A stretch of DNA of 64,000 bases from Sphingomonas sp. (GCF_003248515.1 NZ_QFOB01000005.1:186001-250000); one strand, 5' to 3'. Positions 1-8,815 are shown, counted from the stretch's first letter. Notes: a model not told the origin generated them from the sequence alone. Made by a program: numbers and translations.

Positions 1-435
1 GCGGCGACGCGCGCGGACGGATTCGGCGCGGAAGTGAAGCGGCGCATCCTGATCGGCACCTATGTGCTCTCGGCCGGCTTCTACGATGCCTATTACACGA
101 AGGCCCAGCGCGTGCGGGCGCTGATCGCGCGCGATTTCGAACAGGCGTTCGAACAGTGCGATCTGCTGCTGACGCCGACCGCGCCCTCGGCCGCCTTCGC
201 GCTGGGCGAGAAGACGGCCGATCCGCTCTCCATGTATCTCAACGACGTGTTTACCGTGCCGGCGAGCCTGGCGGGCCTTCCCGCCATGTCCGTGCCGGCG
301 GGTCTGGATTCCCGGGGGCTGCCGCTGGGGCTGCAGATCATCGGCCGCCCGCTGGATGAGCAAAGCGTGCTGGATGCGGGCCTCGCCATCGAGCAGCGCG
401 CGGGCTTCGCGGCGCAGCCGGAGCGGTGGTGGTAG
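1..435 (+). CDS. gatA: Amidotransferase subunit A, C-terminal part (cut by window start)
   Basis: This is the last 144 residues of the glutamine-hydrolysing subunit of the Asp-tRNA(Asn)/Glu-tRNA(Gln) amidotransferase, which makes ammonia for transamidation of mischarged tRNA in the cytoplasm. The reading frame is open from base 1, and the true start lies outside the window. The segment AEVKRRILIGTYVLSAG followed by DAYYTKAQ, and the later TPTAPSAAF and LPLGLQIIG stretches, are typical of the GatA C-terminus. The Ser-Ser-Lys amidase residues lie upstream and cannot be checked. The partner subunit gene gatB begins 2.6 kb downstream, after two unrelated genes. The flippase start codon overlaps the end of this gene by 10 bp, so the genes are probably co-transcribed. 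Confidence 0.93.
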   Translation, partial: AATRADGFGAEVKRRILIGTYVLSAGFYDAYYTKAQRVRALIARDFEQAFEQCDLLLTPTAPSAAFALGEKTADPLSMYLNDVFTVPASLAGLPAMSVPAGLDSRGLPLGLQIIGRPLDEQSVLDAGLAIEQRAGFAAQPERWW

Positions 436-1811
436 CAGCCGATTCCGCCACCGGATCGGCGCTGGGCCGCCGCCTCCGCGGGATCTTCTCGCGGGAGCGG
501 CTGACCGGCCCGACGGCCACCGTGGTCGTCAGCACGGCGGCGATCAATATCCTGCGCATCGGCAATACGATGCTGCTCACCCGGCTGCTGGCGCCGCGCG
601 ATTTCGGCCTGGTGGGGATCATCGGATCGATCTTCTTCGCGATCAGCATGATCACGGATGCCGGCTTCCAGTCCTATATCGTTCGCCACGAGCGTGGGGA
701 CGAACCGGAATTCCTGGATGCGATCTGGAGCATCCACATGCTGCGGGGCCTGCTGAACGGCGCGTTCGCAGCCGCGCTCGCGTGGCCGCTCGCGATGATC
801 CTCGACAAGCCGGAAATGGCGCCGCTGATGGCGGTCGTCTCGCTGACGCTCGTCATAGACGGGGCGATGTCGCTCACCCTGCTCACGGCATTGCGGCGCA
901 ATCTCGTGCGGCGCCTCTCGATCGTGGATACGGTGGCGTTCCTGGCCCAGCTGGTGACCGGCGTGATCGCGGCGTGGCTGCTGCGCAACGCCTGGGCACT
1001 CATCATCTCGATGCTGGCCTATAGCCTGCTGCGCACCACCGCGAGCTATCTGGTATTTCCGGATTCGCGGCGGCGCTTCCGGATCGATCGCGCGCTTTCG
1101 GGCGATCTGTGGCGCTTTTCGCGGATCATCGCGGCTTCCAGCATGCTCACGCTGCTGATGAGCCAGGTCGACAAGCTTGTGCTCGCGCGGCTGTTCACGC
1201 TTTCCGAATTCGGCGTCTATGCGATCGCCGCCAATCTCGCGATCGCGCCGATCGCGATCGTCGGCCTCTATACCAGCCGCGTCGTCTATCCGGCGATGGC
1301 GGAGGCGGGGCGAAACGAGCCGGCGAGCGTGAAAAGGCGGTTCTACGAACTGCGCGGGCCGATGTTCTATCTGTATCTGTTCGGCGCGGGCGGGCTGATC
1401 GGCGGTGCGCCGATGCTGATCCGCCTGCTCTATGATCCGCGTTATGTGGGGGCAGGGCCGTTCCTCCAGCTGCTGGCGATCGCCACCGCGCTTTCGATGC
1501 TGACGCGATCCGCCAACGAGATGCTGGTGGCGACCGGCCATACGCGCACCACCCTGATCGCCAATCTGGCGCGCGCCGGCTGGCTGGTGCTGGGCGGTGT
1601 CGCCGGTCTGCTCCTGTTCGGGCCGATCGGGCTCGTCGGGGCGCTGGCGGTGATCGAGGTGCCGCCCCTCGTTTATTATTTCGTCGTGATGCGCCGCCTG
1701 TCCCTGCTCGATGCCCCGCGCGAGGGGCTGGCCTTCGCCGTGCTGCTGGCGGGCGTGGCCGGGGGCGTCGTCGTCAATCTCGCCGCGCATTGGCTTCTGC
1801 CATGGCTGTGA
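426..1811 (+). CDS. Lipopolysaccharide/polysaccharide flippase-like membrane protein (MOP superfamily)
   Basis: A 461-residue polytopic inner-membrane protein with about a dozen hydrophobic segments and short basic loops. It resembles Wzx/MATE-like oligosaccharide flippases, which move undecaprenyl-linked sugar units across the inner membrane. The DFGLVGII segment near residues 58-65 is typical of the oligosaccharide flippase family. The GTG start at 426 lies inside the 3' end of gatA (10-bp overlap). The end overlaps the next glycosyltransferase by 10 bp, giving a tightly coupled pair. The substrate cannot be read from sequence. Its placement between gatA and gatB is unusual and suggests insertion into the gat operon. 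Confidence 0.82.
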   Translation: MVVAADSATGSALGRRLRGIFSRERLTGPTATVVVSTAAINILRIGNTMLLTRLLAPRDFGLVGIIGSIFFAISMITDAGFQSYIVRHERGDEPEFLDAIWSIHMLRGLLNGAFAAALAWPLAMILDKPEMAPLMAVVSLTLVIDGAMSLTLLTALRRNLVRRLSIVDTVAFLAQLVTGVIAAWLLRNAWALIISMLAYSLLRTTASYLVFPDSRRRFRIDRALSGDLWRFSRIIAASSMLTLLMSQVDKLVLARLFTLSEFGVYAIAANLAIAPIAIVGLYTSRVVYPAMAEAGRNEPASVKRRFYELRGPMFYLYLFGAGGLIGGAPMLIRLLYDPRYVGAGPFLQLLAIATALSMLTRSANEMLVATGHTRTTLIANLARAGWLVLGGVAGLLLFGPIGLVGALAVIEVPPLVYYFVVMRRLSLLDAPREGLAFAVLLAGVAGGVVVNLAAHWLLPWL

Positions 1812-3022
1812 GGCGTGGGGAACCGGATCGGCCGCTGCATATCGGCCTGCTCGCGCCCGCCATACCGGCGAGCGGAATCGCCAACGGGATCGTGACCTAC
1901 ACCCGCATCATGCGCGATGCGCTGCGCGCCCAGGGGCATCAGGTCTCCATCCTCACCGCTTTCGATTATGAGGACGAGCGGGGCGAGCCGCACAAGCGCG
2001 CTCCGGAGGGGCTGGTCCGCTCCGGTCTCGCCTCGCTGCGGGGGCGGCTGGATCGTGCACGCAGGAGCCGGCGCATCTCGCCCGGCCCTTTCATCGCTAC
2101 TCTGCGCGAGGTGAATGCCCGGCTTCCGCTCGACGTGCTCGAGATGGAGGAAAGCTTCGGCTGGTCGCGCGATCTGATGGGGCGCGGGCCGACGATCGTC
2201 ACCCGCCTCCACGGCCCGCACATCTACGGCAAGGACGATCTGGAGACGGACGAGGAGCGTGCGACGAGCGAGCAGCGCATCGTGGACGAGGGGCGCTCCC
2301 TTGCGGTGATCCGGGCGCTGACCTCGCCCTCCGCGCGCCTCCTGAAGGCGACGCTGGATCATTATCGCGTGCGCCCGCCGATCGCGGAGACGATCCCCAA
2401 TCCCATCCCGGTGGCGCCTCCGGCCGAGCGCTGGTCGCTCGGCCGGGCGGATCCAGATCAGTTGCTGTGCGTCGGCCGGTTCGACACGCGCAAGGGCGCC
2501 GATGTGGTGGTGGAGGCGTTCCAGCGCGCGCTTCGGCAGCGGCCGGGCCTGCGCCTGGTGATGGTCGGGCCTGATCCCGGCCTGACCCAGCCGGATGGCG
2601 GCCGCGTGCATTTTGCGGATCATGTGCGCACGCTGAGCCCGGAGGCGCGCGAGCGGATCGACTATCTCGGCCGCCGATCGGCAGAGGAGATTGCGGAACT
2701 GCGCCTCCGCTCCGCCTTCACGATCATCGGATCGCGCTTCGAGAATTTCCCCTACAGTCTCGCCGAATCGATGGCGATCGGCGCGCCGTCGATCGTTTCC
2801 GACAGTTTCGGCAATGGCGAGATGGTGATCGATGGCGAGACCGGGCTGGTCGTGCCGATCGGCGACAGCGAAGCGATGGCCGCCGGCATCCTGCGCCTGC
2901 GCGACAATCCCGGCGCGCTGGCCGAGATGGGCGATCGCGCCTATCGGCGTTGCGCCGAGTGGCTGGATCCGGATCGCGTTGCCCGCGAGACGGTCGCGCT
3001 CTATCGAAGGGCCGGCGCTTGA
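1802..3022 (+). CDS. Glycosyltransferase, GT4-like (GT-B fold)
   Basis: A 406-residue retaining-type glycosyltransferase of the group 1/GT4 kind, expected to add a sugar to a surface polysaccharide precursor at the cytoplasmic face of the membrane. The C-terminal Rossmann domain contains CVGRFDTRKGADVVVEAF, and the nucleotide-sugar site ENFPYSLAESMAIGAPSIVS has the E-x7-E spacing expected of the family. The N-terminal LAPAIPASGIANGIVTY is the usual glycine-rich acceptor-side loop. ATG 1802 was chosen because it overlaps the flippase stop; an in-frame TTG at 1790 would add four residues. Together with the flippase it looks like a small surface-glycan module. Donor and acceptor are unknown. Confidence 0.85.
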   Translation: MAVRRGEPDRPLHIGLLAPAIPASGIANGIVTYTRIMRDALRAQGHQVSILTAFDYEDERGEPHKRAPEGLVRSGLASLRGRLDRARRSRRISPGPFIATLREVNARLPLDVLEMEESFGWSRDLMGRGPTIVTRLHGPHIYGKDDLETDEERATSEQRIVDEGRSLAVIRALTSPSARLLKATLDHYRVRPPIAETIPNPIPVAPPAERWSLGRADPDQLLCVGRFDTRKGADVVVEAFQRALRQRPGLRLVMVGPDPGLTQPDGGRVHFADHVRTLSPEARERIDYLGRRSAEEIAELRLRSAFTIIGSRFENFPYSLAESMAIGAPSIVSDSFGNGEMVIDGETGLVVPIGDSEAMAAGILRLRDNPGALAEMGDRAYRRCAEWLDPDRVARETVALYRRAGA

Positions 3023-3079
3023 GCATCGGCTTGCCGTGCGCGGGCCGGAACACCACATTTTCCATCGTTGAAGAGATCC

Positions 3080-4594
3080 ATGGCTGACGCATCCACACCC
3101 TATCGCATCGAAGGCGCCACCGGCCCGTGGGAGGTCGTGATCGGGCTGGAGGTCCATGCCCAGGTGACGAGCGAGGCCAAGCTTTTCTCGGGCGCCGCCA
3201 CGGCGTTTGGCGCGGAGCCGAACACGCAGGTGAGCCTGGTCGATGCGGCGATGCCCGGCATGCTGCCCGTGCCCAACAGGGAATGCATCCGCCAGGCGGT
3301 GCGCACCGGCATGGCGATCGGGGCCGCGATCAACAAATGGTCGCGCTTCGATCGGAAGAACTATTTCTATGCCGATCTGCCGCAGGGCTATCAGATCAGC
3401 CAGCTCTACCATCCGCTGGTGGGCGAGGGCGCGATCGAGATCAGCCTGGACGAGAAGGATCCGGATGCCGAGGTGAAGAGCATCGGTGTCGAGCGCATCC
3501 ATGTGGAGCAGGATGCGGGCAAGCTGATGCACGATCAGCATCCGACGCGCTCCTATGTCGATCTCAACCGATCGGGTGTCGCGCTGATGGAGATCGTCAG
3601 CCGGCCGGACATGCGATCGCCGGCGGAAGCCGGGGCCTATCTGCGCAAGCTGCGCTCGATCCTGCGCTATGTGGGCTCCTGCGACGGCAATATGGAGCAG
3701 GGCTCGATGCGCGCCGACGTGAACGTCTCCGTGCGCAAGCCCGGCGATGCCTTCGGCACGCGCACCGAGACGAAGAACGTCAATTCGGTGCGCTTCGTGA
3801 TGGCCGCGATCGAGGGCGAGGCACGCCGCCAGATCGACGTGATCGAGGCGGGCGGCAAGATCGTGCAGGAAACGCGCCTTTACGATCCCGATCGCAACGA
3901 GACGCGATCGATGCGATCGAAGGAAGACGCGCACGATTATCGCTACTTCCCCGATCCCGATCTGCTGCCGCTGGAACTGGCCGACGATTTCCTCGCCGAA
4001 TGCGAGGCGAGCCTGCCGGAACTGCCGGATGCCAAGCGCCGCCGGTATCGCGATGGGCTGGGCATTTCCGCCGGCAATACCGAGATCATCACCGCCGAGG
4101 TGGAAACCAAGGACCGGTTCGAGGATCTGCTGGCGGCGACGGCGGCCAGGCTCGGCAAGAGCGAGGCGGACGTGGCCAAGATCGTGTCCAACTGGTTCGT
4201 GTCGGTCACGCTCGGCGCGGCCAACGAATTCGGGCCGGAGCGCTTCGATCGGGTGTTCAGCACCGCCGCCAACGCCTCGATCATCGCGATGACGAGCGAT
4301 GGCACGCTTTCCAACAGCCTCGCGAAGGACGTGTTCGTCCGTTACGTGGGCAGCGATGGTTCGCTGAGCCCTGAGGATATCGTCGAGCAGGAGGGGCTGA
4401 AGCAGACCAGCGACACCGGCGCGATCGAGGCGGTGATCGCGGACGTGATCGCGAAAAATCCCAACCAGCTGGCCCAGTATAAGGGCGGCAAGGAGGCCCT
4501 GTTCGGCTTCTTCGTCGGCCAGACGATGAAGGCGATGGGCGGCAAGGCGAACCCCGCCGTGGTGAACGAACTGCTGAAGAAGGCGCTGGCCTGA
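3080..4594 (+). CDS. gatB: Asp-tRNA(Asn)/Glu-tRNA(Gln) amidotransferase subunit B
   Basis: A 504-residue tRNA-binding and kinase subunit of the GatCAB transamidosome, which turns Asp-tRNA(Asn) and/or Glu-tRNA(Gln) into the amidated forms. The signature start WEVVIGLEVHAQ, the catalytic core segment DGNMEQGSMRADVNVSVR, and HDYRYFPDPDLLPLE are intact. The C-terminal helical YqeY-like tail ends in AVVNELLKKALA. ATG 3080 was chosen because an AGAG ribosome site sits just upstream; a TTG at 3068 is a weaker option. It is separated from gatA by the flippase and glycosyltransferase genes with a 57-bp gap. Length is normal for the family. Confidence 0.97.
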   Translation: MADASTPYRIEGATGPWEVVIGLEVHAQVTSEAKLFSGAATAFGAEPNTQVSLVDAAMPGMLPVPNRECIRQAVRTGMAIGAAINKWSRFDRKNYFYADLPQGYQISQLYHPLVGEGAIEISLDEKDPDAEVKSIGVERIHVEQDAGKLMHDQHPTRSYVDLNRSGVALMEIVSRPDMRSPAEAGAYLRKLRSILRYVGSCDGNMEQGSMRADVNVSVRKPGDAFGTRTETKNVNSVRFVMAAIEGEARRQIDVIEAGGKIVQETRLYDPDRNETRSMRSKEDAHDYRYFPDPDLLPLELADDFLAECEASLPELPDAKRRRYRDGLGISAGNTEIITAEVETKDRFEDLLAATAARLGKSEADVAKIVSNWFVSVTLGAANEFGPERFDRVFSTAANASIIAMTSDGTLSNSLAKDVFVRYVGSDGSLSPEDIVEQEGLKQTSDTGAIEAVIADVIAKNPNQLAQYKGGKEALFGFFVGQTMKAMGGKANPAVVNELLKKALA

Positions 4595-4633
4595 GGGTTG
4601 CGCCCGAACGGCTTGCGCCGTGGCGGCTGGCGT

Positions 4634-4780
4634 TCAGCCCGCGCCGCCCGTGCTGTTTTCGCCGCCGGGAACGTCCTCCACGCTTTCGCGGCGTGGCGTC
4701 GTCTCGGGCGTCACCTGCTCGGGCGAATCGGCCGGCCCGGCGGGCACGGAATCGGGGTTGGGATCGGGCGTGCTGGCCAT
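4634..4780 (-). CDS. Short Pro/Glu/Thr-rich protein of unknown function (48 aa)
   Basis: A short reverse-strand reading frame starting MASTPDPNPDSVPAGPADSP and ending ENSTGGAG. It is acidic, rich in Pro, Glu, Thr and Ser, and lacks hydrophobic segments, so it is probably disordered and cytoplasmic. A GGAGAGAG-type ribosome site precedes the ATG by a suitable distance. It lies between gatB (convergent) and tRNA-Leu. I do not recognise a family. Codon third positions are GC-rich like the surrounding genes, which supports but does not prove coding. Confidence 0.5.
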   Translation of the reverse strand: MASTPDPNPDSVPAGPADSPEQVTPETTPRRESVEDVPGGENSTGGAG

Positions 4781-4891
4781 GTCTCTCTCCATTTTCGGGG
4801 GAGAACGCGCGGGTGGCGGGCAGGGCTCCGCCGCACCGCGCTTGCCGCAGGGCGCAGGCTGCTATAGGGAGCCGCCCCTGACCGGCCTCAT

Positions 4892-4976
4892 GCGGGCGTG
4901 GCGGAACTGGTAGACGCGCTGGATTTAGGTTCCAGTATCGCAAGATGTGGGGGTTCGAGTCCCTTCGCCCGCACCA
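4892..4976 (+). tRNA. tRNA-Leu(TAG)
   Basis: This is an 85-nt class II tRNA including an encoded CCA. The acceptor stem GCGGGCG pairs with CGCCCGC, the anticodon stem is CTGGA/TCCAG around loop TTTAGGT with anticodon TAG at 4926-4928, and the T arm contains GGTTCGAGTCC. The long variable arm is typical of tRNA-Leu. It reads CUN codons. Confidence 0.97.
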
Positions 4977-5037
4977 GTCTCCGCCCGGCGCGCGCGATCT
5001 GGCCACCCCATTCCTACGCGTTTGCGGAAAGACTGAA

Positions 5038-6693
5038 ATGCAGACTGTCGAGACGTTGAACGAGGGCCTGAAGCGCGCCTACACCCTCACCATCCCTGCC
5101 AAGGACATCCTGGCGAAGGTCGATGCGGAGGTGGCGCGCGCTGCCCCGCAGGTGAAGATGCCGGGCTTCCGTCCGGGCAAGGTTCCGGCCAACCTCATCA
5201 AGAAGATGCACGGCCCCGCGCTGGAGCGCGACGCGCTGAATTCCGCGGTGCAGGAAGGCATCCAGACGCTGATCGCCGAAAAGGGCTTGCGCCCGGCGAT
5301 GCAGCCGGAAGTCGCCCTCGAGGAGGATTATCAGGCCGGCAAGGATGTCGAGATCAAGGTGGCGCTGGAAGTGCTGCCGCAGGTGCCGACCCCGGTGATC
5401 GAGGGTCTCGCGCTCGAGCGCCTGACCGTGGAGCCGGGCGATGCCGCGATCGACGAGCAGCTGGATCGCTTCGCCAAGAGCCAGAAGTCGTTCAAGGACG
5501 CCGCCGAGGGGCATCCGGCGATCGAGGGCGATCAGGTCGTGATCGATTTCGTCGGCAAGACGGCTGATGGCGTCGCCTTCCCGGGCGGCACCGGCACGGA
5601 CATGGCGGTGGAGCTGGGCTCCGGCCAGCTCATCCCCGGCTTCGAGGATCAGCTGGAAGGCGCGAAGGTGGGCGAGGAGCGCACGCTCAACGTGACCTTC
5701 CCGAAGGAATATGGCGAGAAGAGCCTCGCCGGTAAGCCCGCCACGTTCGATATCACGGTCAAGGCCGTGAAGGTGCCGGCCGAGCCGACGCTGGATGACG
5801 AGTGGGCCAAGACCTTCGGCCTCGAGGGCATCGATCAGCTGCGCGGTCTCTTCAAGGGCCAGATCGAGCAGGAGCTGAACGGTCTCACCCGCACGCACAT
5901 GAAGCGCAAGCTGCTCGATCAGCTGGCCGCCAGCCATGATTTCGATGTTCCGCCGTCGATGGTGGAAGCCGAATTCACGCAGATCTGGCGCCAGCTGGAG
6001 CATGAGGCGAGCCACGAGGAAGATCCGGCCGCCGCGCTTGCCGAGATGGAAGGCGATCGCGATGATTATCGCAAGATCGCCGAGCGCCGCGTGCGCCTGG
6101 GCCTGCTCCTGTCGGAGATCGGCCAGCAGAATGGCGTGCAGGTTTCCGCGCAGGAAATGCAGCGTCTGGCCCAGCAGGCCGCGCAGCAATATGCCCCGCA
6201 GGATCGCCAGCGTTTCCTCGAGTTCGTCCAGCAGGATCCGGTCGCGTCCGCCCAGCTGCGCGCGCCGCTCTATGAGGACAAGGTCGTCGACTTCCTGTTC
6301 GAGAAGGCCGCCGTCACCGATCGCAGCGTGAGCCGCGAGGAGCTGGAAGCCGCGATCGAGGCGATCGACGATGGCGAGCTGAAGCCGCACGTCCATGGCC
6401 CGGATTGCAACCATGCCCATGGCGAGGAAGGCCACGTCCACGGGCCGGATTGCGATCATGATCACGATCATGCCGCCGACGCGAAGCCGGCCGCCAAGAA
6501 GAAGGCCGCGCCGAAGAAGGCCAAGGCCGAGGCGGAAGCCGCCGAGCCTGCGGCCGAAGTCGCCGAGGAGGCTCCGGCCAAGCCGAAGCGCGCCGCCAAG
6601 CCCAAGGCCGACAAGGCCGAGGCCGTCGCCGATGCGGGCGAGGCCGCTCCGGCCAAGCCGAAGCGCGCGGCCAAGCCGAAGGCGGAAGCCTGA
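5038..6693 (+). CDS. tig: Trigger factor with His-rich and Lys/Ala/Pro-rich C-terminal extension
   Basis: Ribosome-associated peptidyl-prolyl isomerase chaperone that holds nascent chains at the exit tunnel. The 551 residues contain the ribosome-binding signature PGFRPGKVPANLI near residues 40-52, a PPIase domain near 150-235 (DQVVIDFVGKTADG, then LIPGFEDQLEGAKVGE) and the helical C-domain. From residue 451 the protein continues with a tail not found in the canonical core. Residues 451-478 hold two HVHGPDC units and a DHDHDH run, and the rest is rich in Lys, Ala and Pro with two PAKPKRAAKPKA units. The tail could bind Ni, Zn or Cu ions, which is an inference. ATG 5038 starts the family-typical protein. 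A strong terminator follows. Confidence 0.95.
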   Translation: MQTVETLNEGLKRAYTLTIPAKDILAKVDAEVARAAPQVKMPGFRPGKVPANLIKKMHGPALERDALNSAVQEGIQTLIAEKGLRPAMQPEVALEEDYQAGKDVEIKVALEVLPQVPTPVIEGLALERLTVEPGDAAIDEQLDRFAKSQKSFKDAAEGHPAIEGDQVVIDFVGKTADGVAFPGGTGTDMAVELGSGQLIPGFEDQLEGAKVGEERTLNVTFPKEYGEKSLAGKPATFDITVKAVKVPAEPTLDDEWAKTFGLEGIDQLRGLFKGQIEQELNGLTRTHMKRKLLDQLAASHDFDVPPSMVEAEFTQIWRQLEHEASHEEDPAAALAEMEGDRDDYRKIAERRVRLGLLLSEIGQQNGVQVSAQEMQRLAQQAAQQYAPQDRQRFLEFVQQDPVASAQLRAPLYEDKVVDFLFEKAAVTDRSVSREELEAAIEAIDDGELKPHVHGPDCNHAHGEEGHVHGPDCDHDHDHAADAKPAAKKKAAPKKAKAEAEAAEPAAEVAEEAPAKPKRAAKPKADKAEAVADAGEAAPAKPKRAAKPKAEA

Positions 6694-6728
6694 TCCTTTC
6701 GGCCTGAACCGAAGGGCCGAATGAAATG

Positions 6729-6764
6729 CGGCCGGGGTGGCGCGATCGCTGCCCCGGCCGTTTT
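6729..6764 (+). terminator. Rho-independent terminator after tig
   Basis: A perfect 9-bp stem CGGCCGGGG/CCCCGGCCG (6729-6737 with 6752-6760) is followed at once by TTTT and a further T-containing stretch. It lies 36 bp after the tig stop and should end that transcript. Confidence 0.8.
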
Positions 6765-6866
6765 CGTTCCCGCGGATGGCCATGGGAGGCGGGGCCGCCG
6801 ATGATCCCGTTTGGCAGGGGCGGGGACAGTAAGCTATGCGGCGCTCTATCGTGCGCGGGACATTGA

Positions 6867-7820
6867 ATGCAGAGTGAAGGGATGGCGGGGTCGCCGCGCA
6901 TTGCCGTGGTGCTGCCCTGCTACAATGAAGAGGCCGCGATCGCGGCGACGGTGGCCGCCTTCCGCGCCGCGCTGCCGGAAGCCACGATCTACGTCTATGA
7001 CAATAACAGCCGCGATCGCACGATCGAGGTGGCGCGCGCTGCGGGTGCGATTGTCTGGACCGAGGCGATGCAGGGCAAGGGCCATGTCGTGCGCCGCATC
7101 TTCGCCGACGTAGAGGCCGACATCTACGTGATGGCGGATGGCGATGCGACCTATGACGCATCGGCCGCCCCCGCGATGATCGCGCGCCTGATCGACAATA
7201 ATCTGGATATGGTGGTGGGCGCGCGCGCGAGCGAGGTGGACGAGGCCTATCGGCGCGGGCATCGTTTCGGCAATGCGCTGCTCACCGGCATTCTGGCCCG
7301 CATCTTCGGACGCACCTTCAACGATATCCTGTCCGGCTATCGCGTCTTCTCGCGCCGCTTCGTGAAGAGCTTCCCCATCCTTTCGGCCGGCTTCGAGATC
7401 GAGACGGAGATCAGCGTCCACGCGCTGGAACTCCGCATGCCCGTGGCCGAGGTGGTGACGCGCTATTCCGCGCGGCCGGAGGGATCGACCTCCAAGCTTT
7501 CCACCTATCGCGATGGATGGCGGATCCTGATGACCATCCTCAACCTCTTCCGTATCGAACGGCCGGTGCTGTTCTTCGGGCTGATCGGTGCGATATTCCT
7601 GGGCGTGGGCCTGATCCTGCTGGTGCCGCTCGTCATCACCTATCTGCAGACCGGCCTCGTGCCGCGCCTGCCGACGGCGATCCTCGTGACCGGCCTCGCC
7701 ATCCTCGCGGCCCTCTGCCTGTTCACCGGGCTGATCCTCGATACGGTGGTGCGCGGGCGGCGCGAGGTGCGCCGGCTCGCCTATCTCGCGCTCCAGGCGC
7801 CGGCGAGTGCGCGCCGATGA
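6867..7820 (+). CDS. GT2 family glycosyltransferase, dolichol-phosphate-mannose-synthase-like, with two C-terminal membrane spans
   Basis: A 317-residue inverting GT-A enzyme expected to load a sugar onto a polyprenyl phosphate or related lipid at the inner membrane. The N-terminal IAVVLPCYNEE, YDNNSRDRT and MADGDATYD are the nucleotide-sugar and metal-binding motifs. LSGYRVFSRRFVKSFP is a typical acceptor-loop sequence, and two hydrophobic spans occupy about residues 230-290. The ATG at 6867 lacks a strong ribosome site; an ATG at 6882 is possible. The 3' end overlaps the next glycosyltransferase by ATGA, so the two are translationally coupled and probably act on the same lipid-linked sugar path. 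Exact substrate unknown. Confidence 0.83.
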   Translation: MQSEGMAGSPRIAVVLPCYNEEAAIAATVAAFRAALPEATIYVYDNNSRDRTIEVARAAGAIVWTEAMQGKGHVVRRIFADVEADIYVMADGDATYDASAAPAMIARLIDNNLDMVVGARASEVDEAYRRGHRFGNALLTGILARIFGRTFNDILSGYRVFSRRFVKSFPILSAGFEIETEISVHALELRMPVAEVVTRYSARPEGSTSKLSTYRDGWRILMTILNLFRIERPVLFFGLIGAIFLGVGLILLVPLVITYLQTGLVPRLPTAILVTGLAILAALCLFTGLILDTVVRGRREVRRLAYLALQAPASARR

Positions 7821-8815
7821 GCCGCCCCATTCTTTCGCTGATCGTTCCGGTGAAGGACGAGGAGGCGGCGATCGCCCCGTTCGTGCACCGCGTGGTGCCG
7901 ATCCTGGAGGCGCTCGGCCCGCAGGAGGGGCCGGAGTGGAGCTGGGAAATCCTGTTCATCGATGATGGCAGTCAGGATCGGACGCTCGCCGAACTGATCC
8001 TCGCCAACCAGCGCGAGCCGCGCGTGCGCGCCATCTCGCTCTCGCGCAATTTCGGCAAGGAGGCGGCGCTTTCGGCGGGAATCGATAACGTCGGTGGCGA
8101 TGCCGTCGTGCCGATGGATGTCGATCTGCAGGATCCGCCCGAAGTGCTGGGCGACATGCTCGCCAAATGGCGGACCGGCTATGAAGTGGTTTATGGCGTG
8201 CGCCGCAATCGCCTGACGGATTCCCTGCCCAAGCGGCTGACCGCCGATCTCTATTATCGCGCGCACAACTGGCTTTCGGACGACAAGATCCCCGAACATG
8301 CGGGCGATTTCCGCCTGCTCGATCGCAAGGTGATCGAGGTCATCAAGCTGATGCCGGAGCGCAATCGCTTCATGAAGGGGCTCTTCGCCTGGTCCGGCTT
8401 CCGTCAGACGGCGGTGGAATATGATCGCGCCGAGCGCGCCGTGGGCGAAACCAAGTTCAACTATCTGAAGCTGTGGAAGCTCGCGATCGACGGGATCACC
8501 TCGGCCTCCACCGTGCCGCTGCGCATCTGGAGCTATGTCGGCGCGGTGATCGCGATGGTGGCCTTCGCCTATGCGCTCTACCTGATCGGGCGCACGATCC
8601 TGTGGGGTGTCGATCTGGCCGGCTATGCCTCGATCATGGTGGCGGTGCTGTTCCTGGGGGGGGTGCAATTGCTGTCGCTGGGCGTGCTGGGTGAATATGT
8701 CGGGCGCATCCTGGTCGAGGCGAAACACCGGCCCATCTACGTGGTGCGCGACAGGATTGGCGGGCCGGACGCGCCGCCCGCCGAAGACACGTTCCAGCAC
8801 ACGCCGATCGCCTGA
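7817..8815 (+). CDS. GT2 family polyprenyl-phosphate glycosyltransferase (GtrB/DPM1-like)
   Basis: A 332-residue membrane glycosyltransferase. The motifs IVPVKDEEAAI, FIDDGSQDRT, ISLSRNFGKEAALSAG and MDVDLQDPPEV are characteristic of bactoprenol glucosyltransferases and DPM1-like enzymes, including the metal-binding DxD-like element. Two membrane spans lie near residues 238-260 and 272-295. The start ATGA overlaps the stop of the preceding GT2 gene, giving a two-gene operon. Such enzymes make the lipid-P-sugar used for periplasmic glycan or lipid A modification. The partner GT-C transferase is not in the window, so its pathway is open. Confidence 0.86.
   Translation: MSRPILSLIVPVKDEEAAIAPFVHRVVPILEALGPQEGPEWSWEILFIDDGSQDRTLAELILANQREPRVRAISLSRNFGKEAALSAGIDNVGGDAVVPMDVDLQDPPEVLGDMLAKWRTGYEVVYGVRRNRLTDSLPKRLTADLYYRAHNWLSDDKIPEHAGDFRLLDRKVIEVIKLMPERNRFMKGLFAWSGFRQTAVEYDRAERAVGETKFNYLKLWKLAIDGITSASTVPLRIWSYVGAVIAMVAFAYALYLIGRTILWGVDLAGYASIMVAVLFLGGVQLLSLGVLGEYVGRILVEAKHRPIYVVRDRIGGPDAPPAEDTFQHTPIA

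Noticed and set aside
1676..3934. Long reverse-strand open frame across the glycosyltransferase and gatB
   Set aside because: Antisense to two well-supported genes, with no signal of its own.
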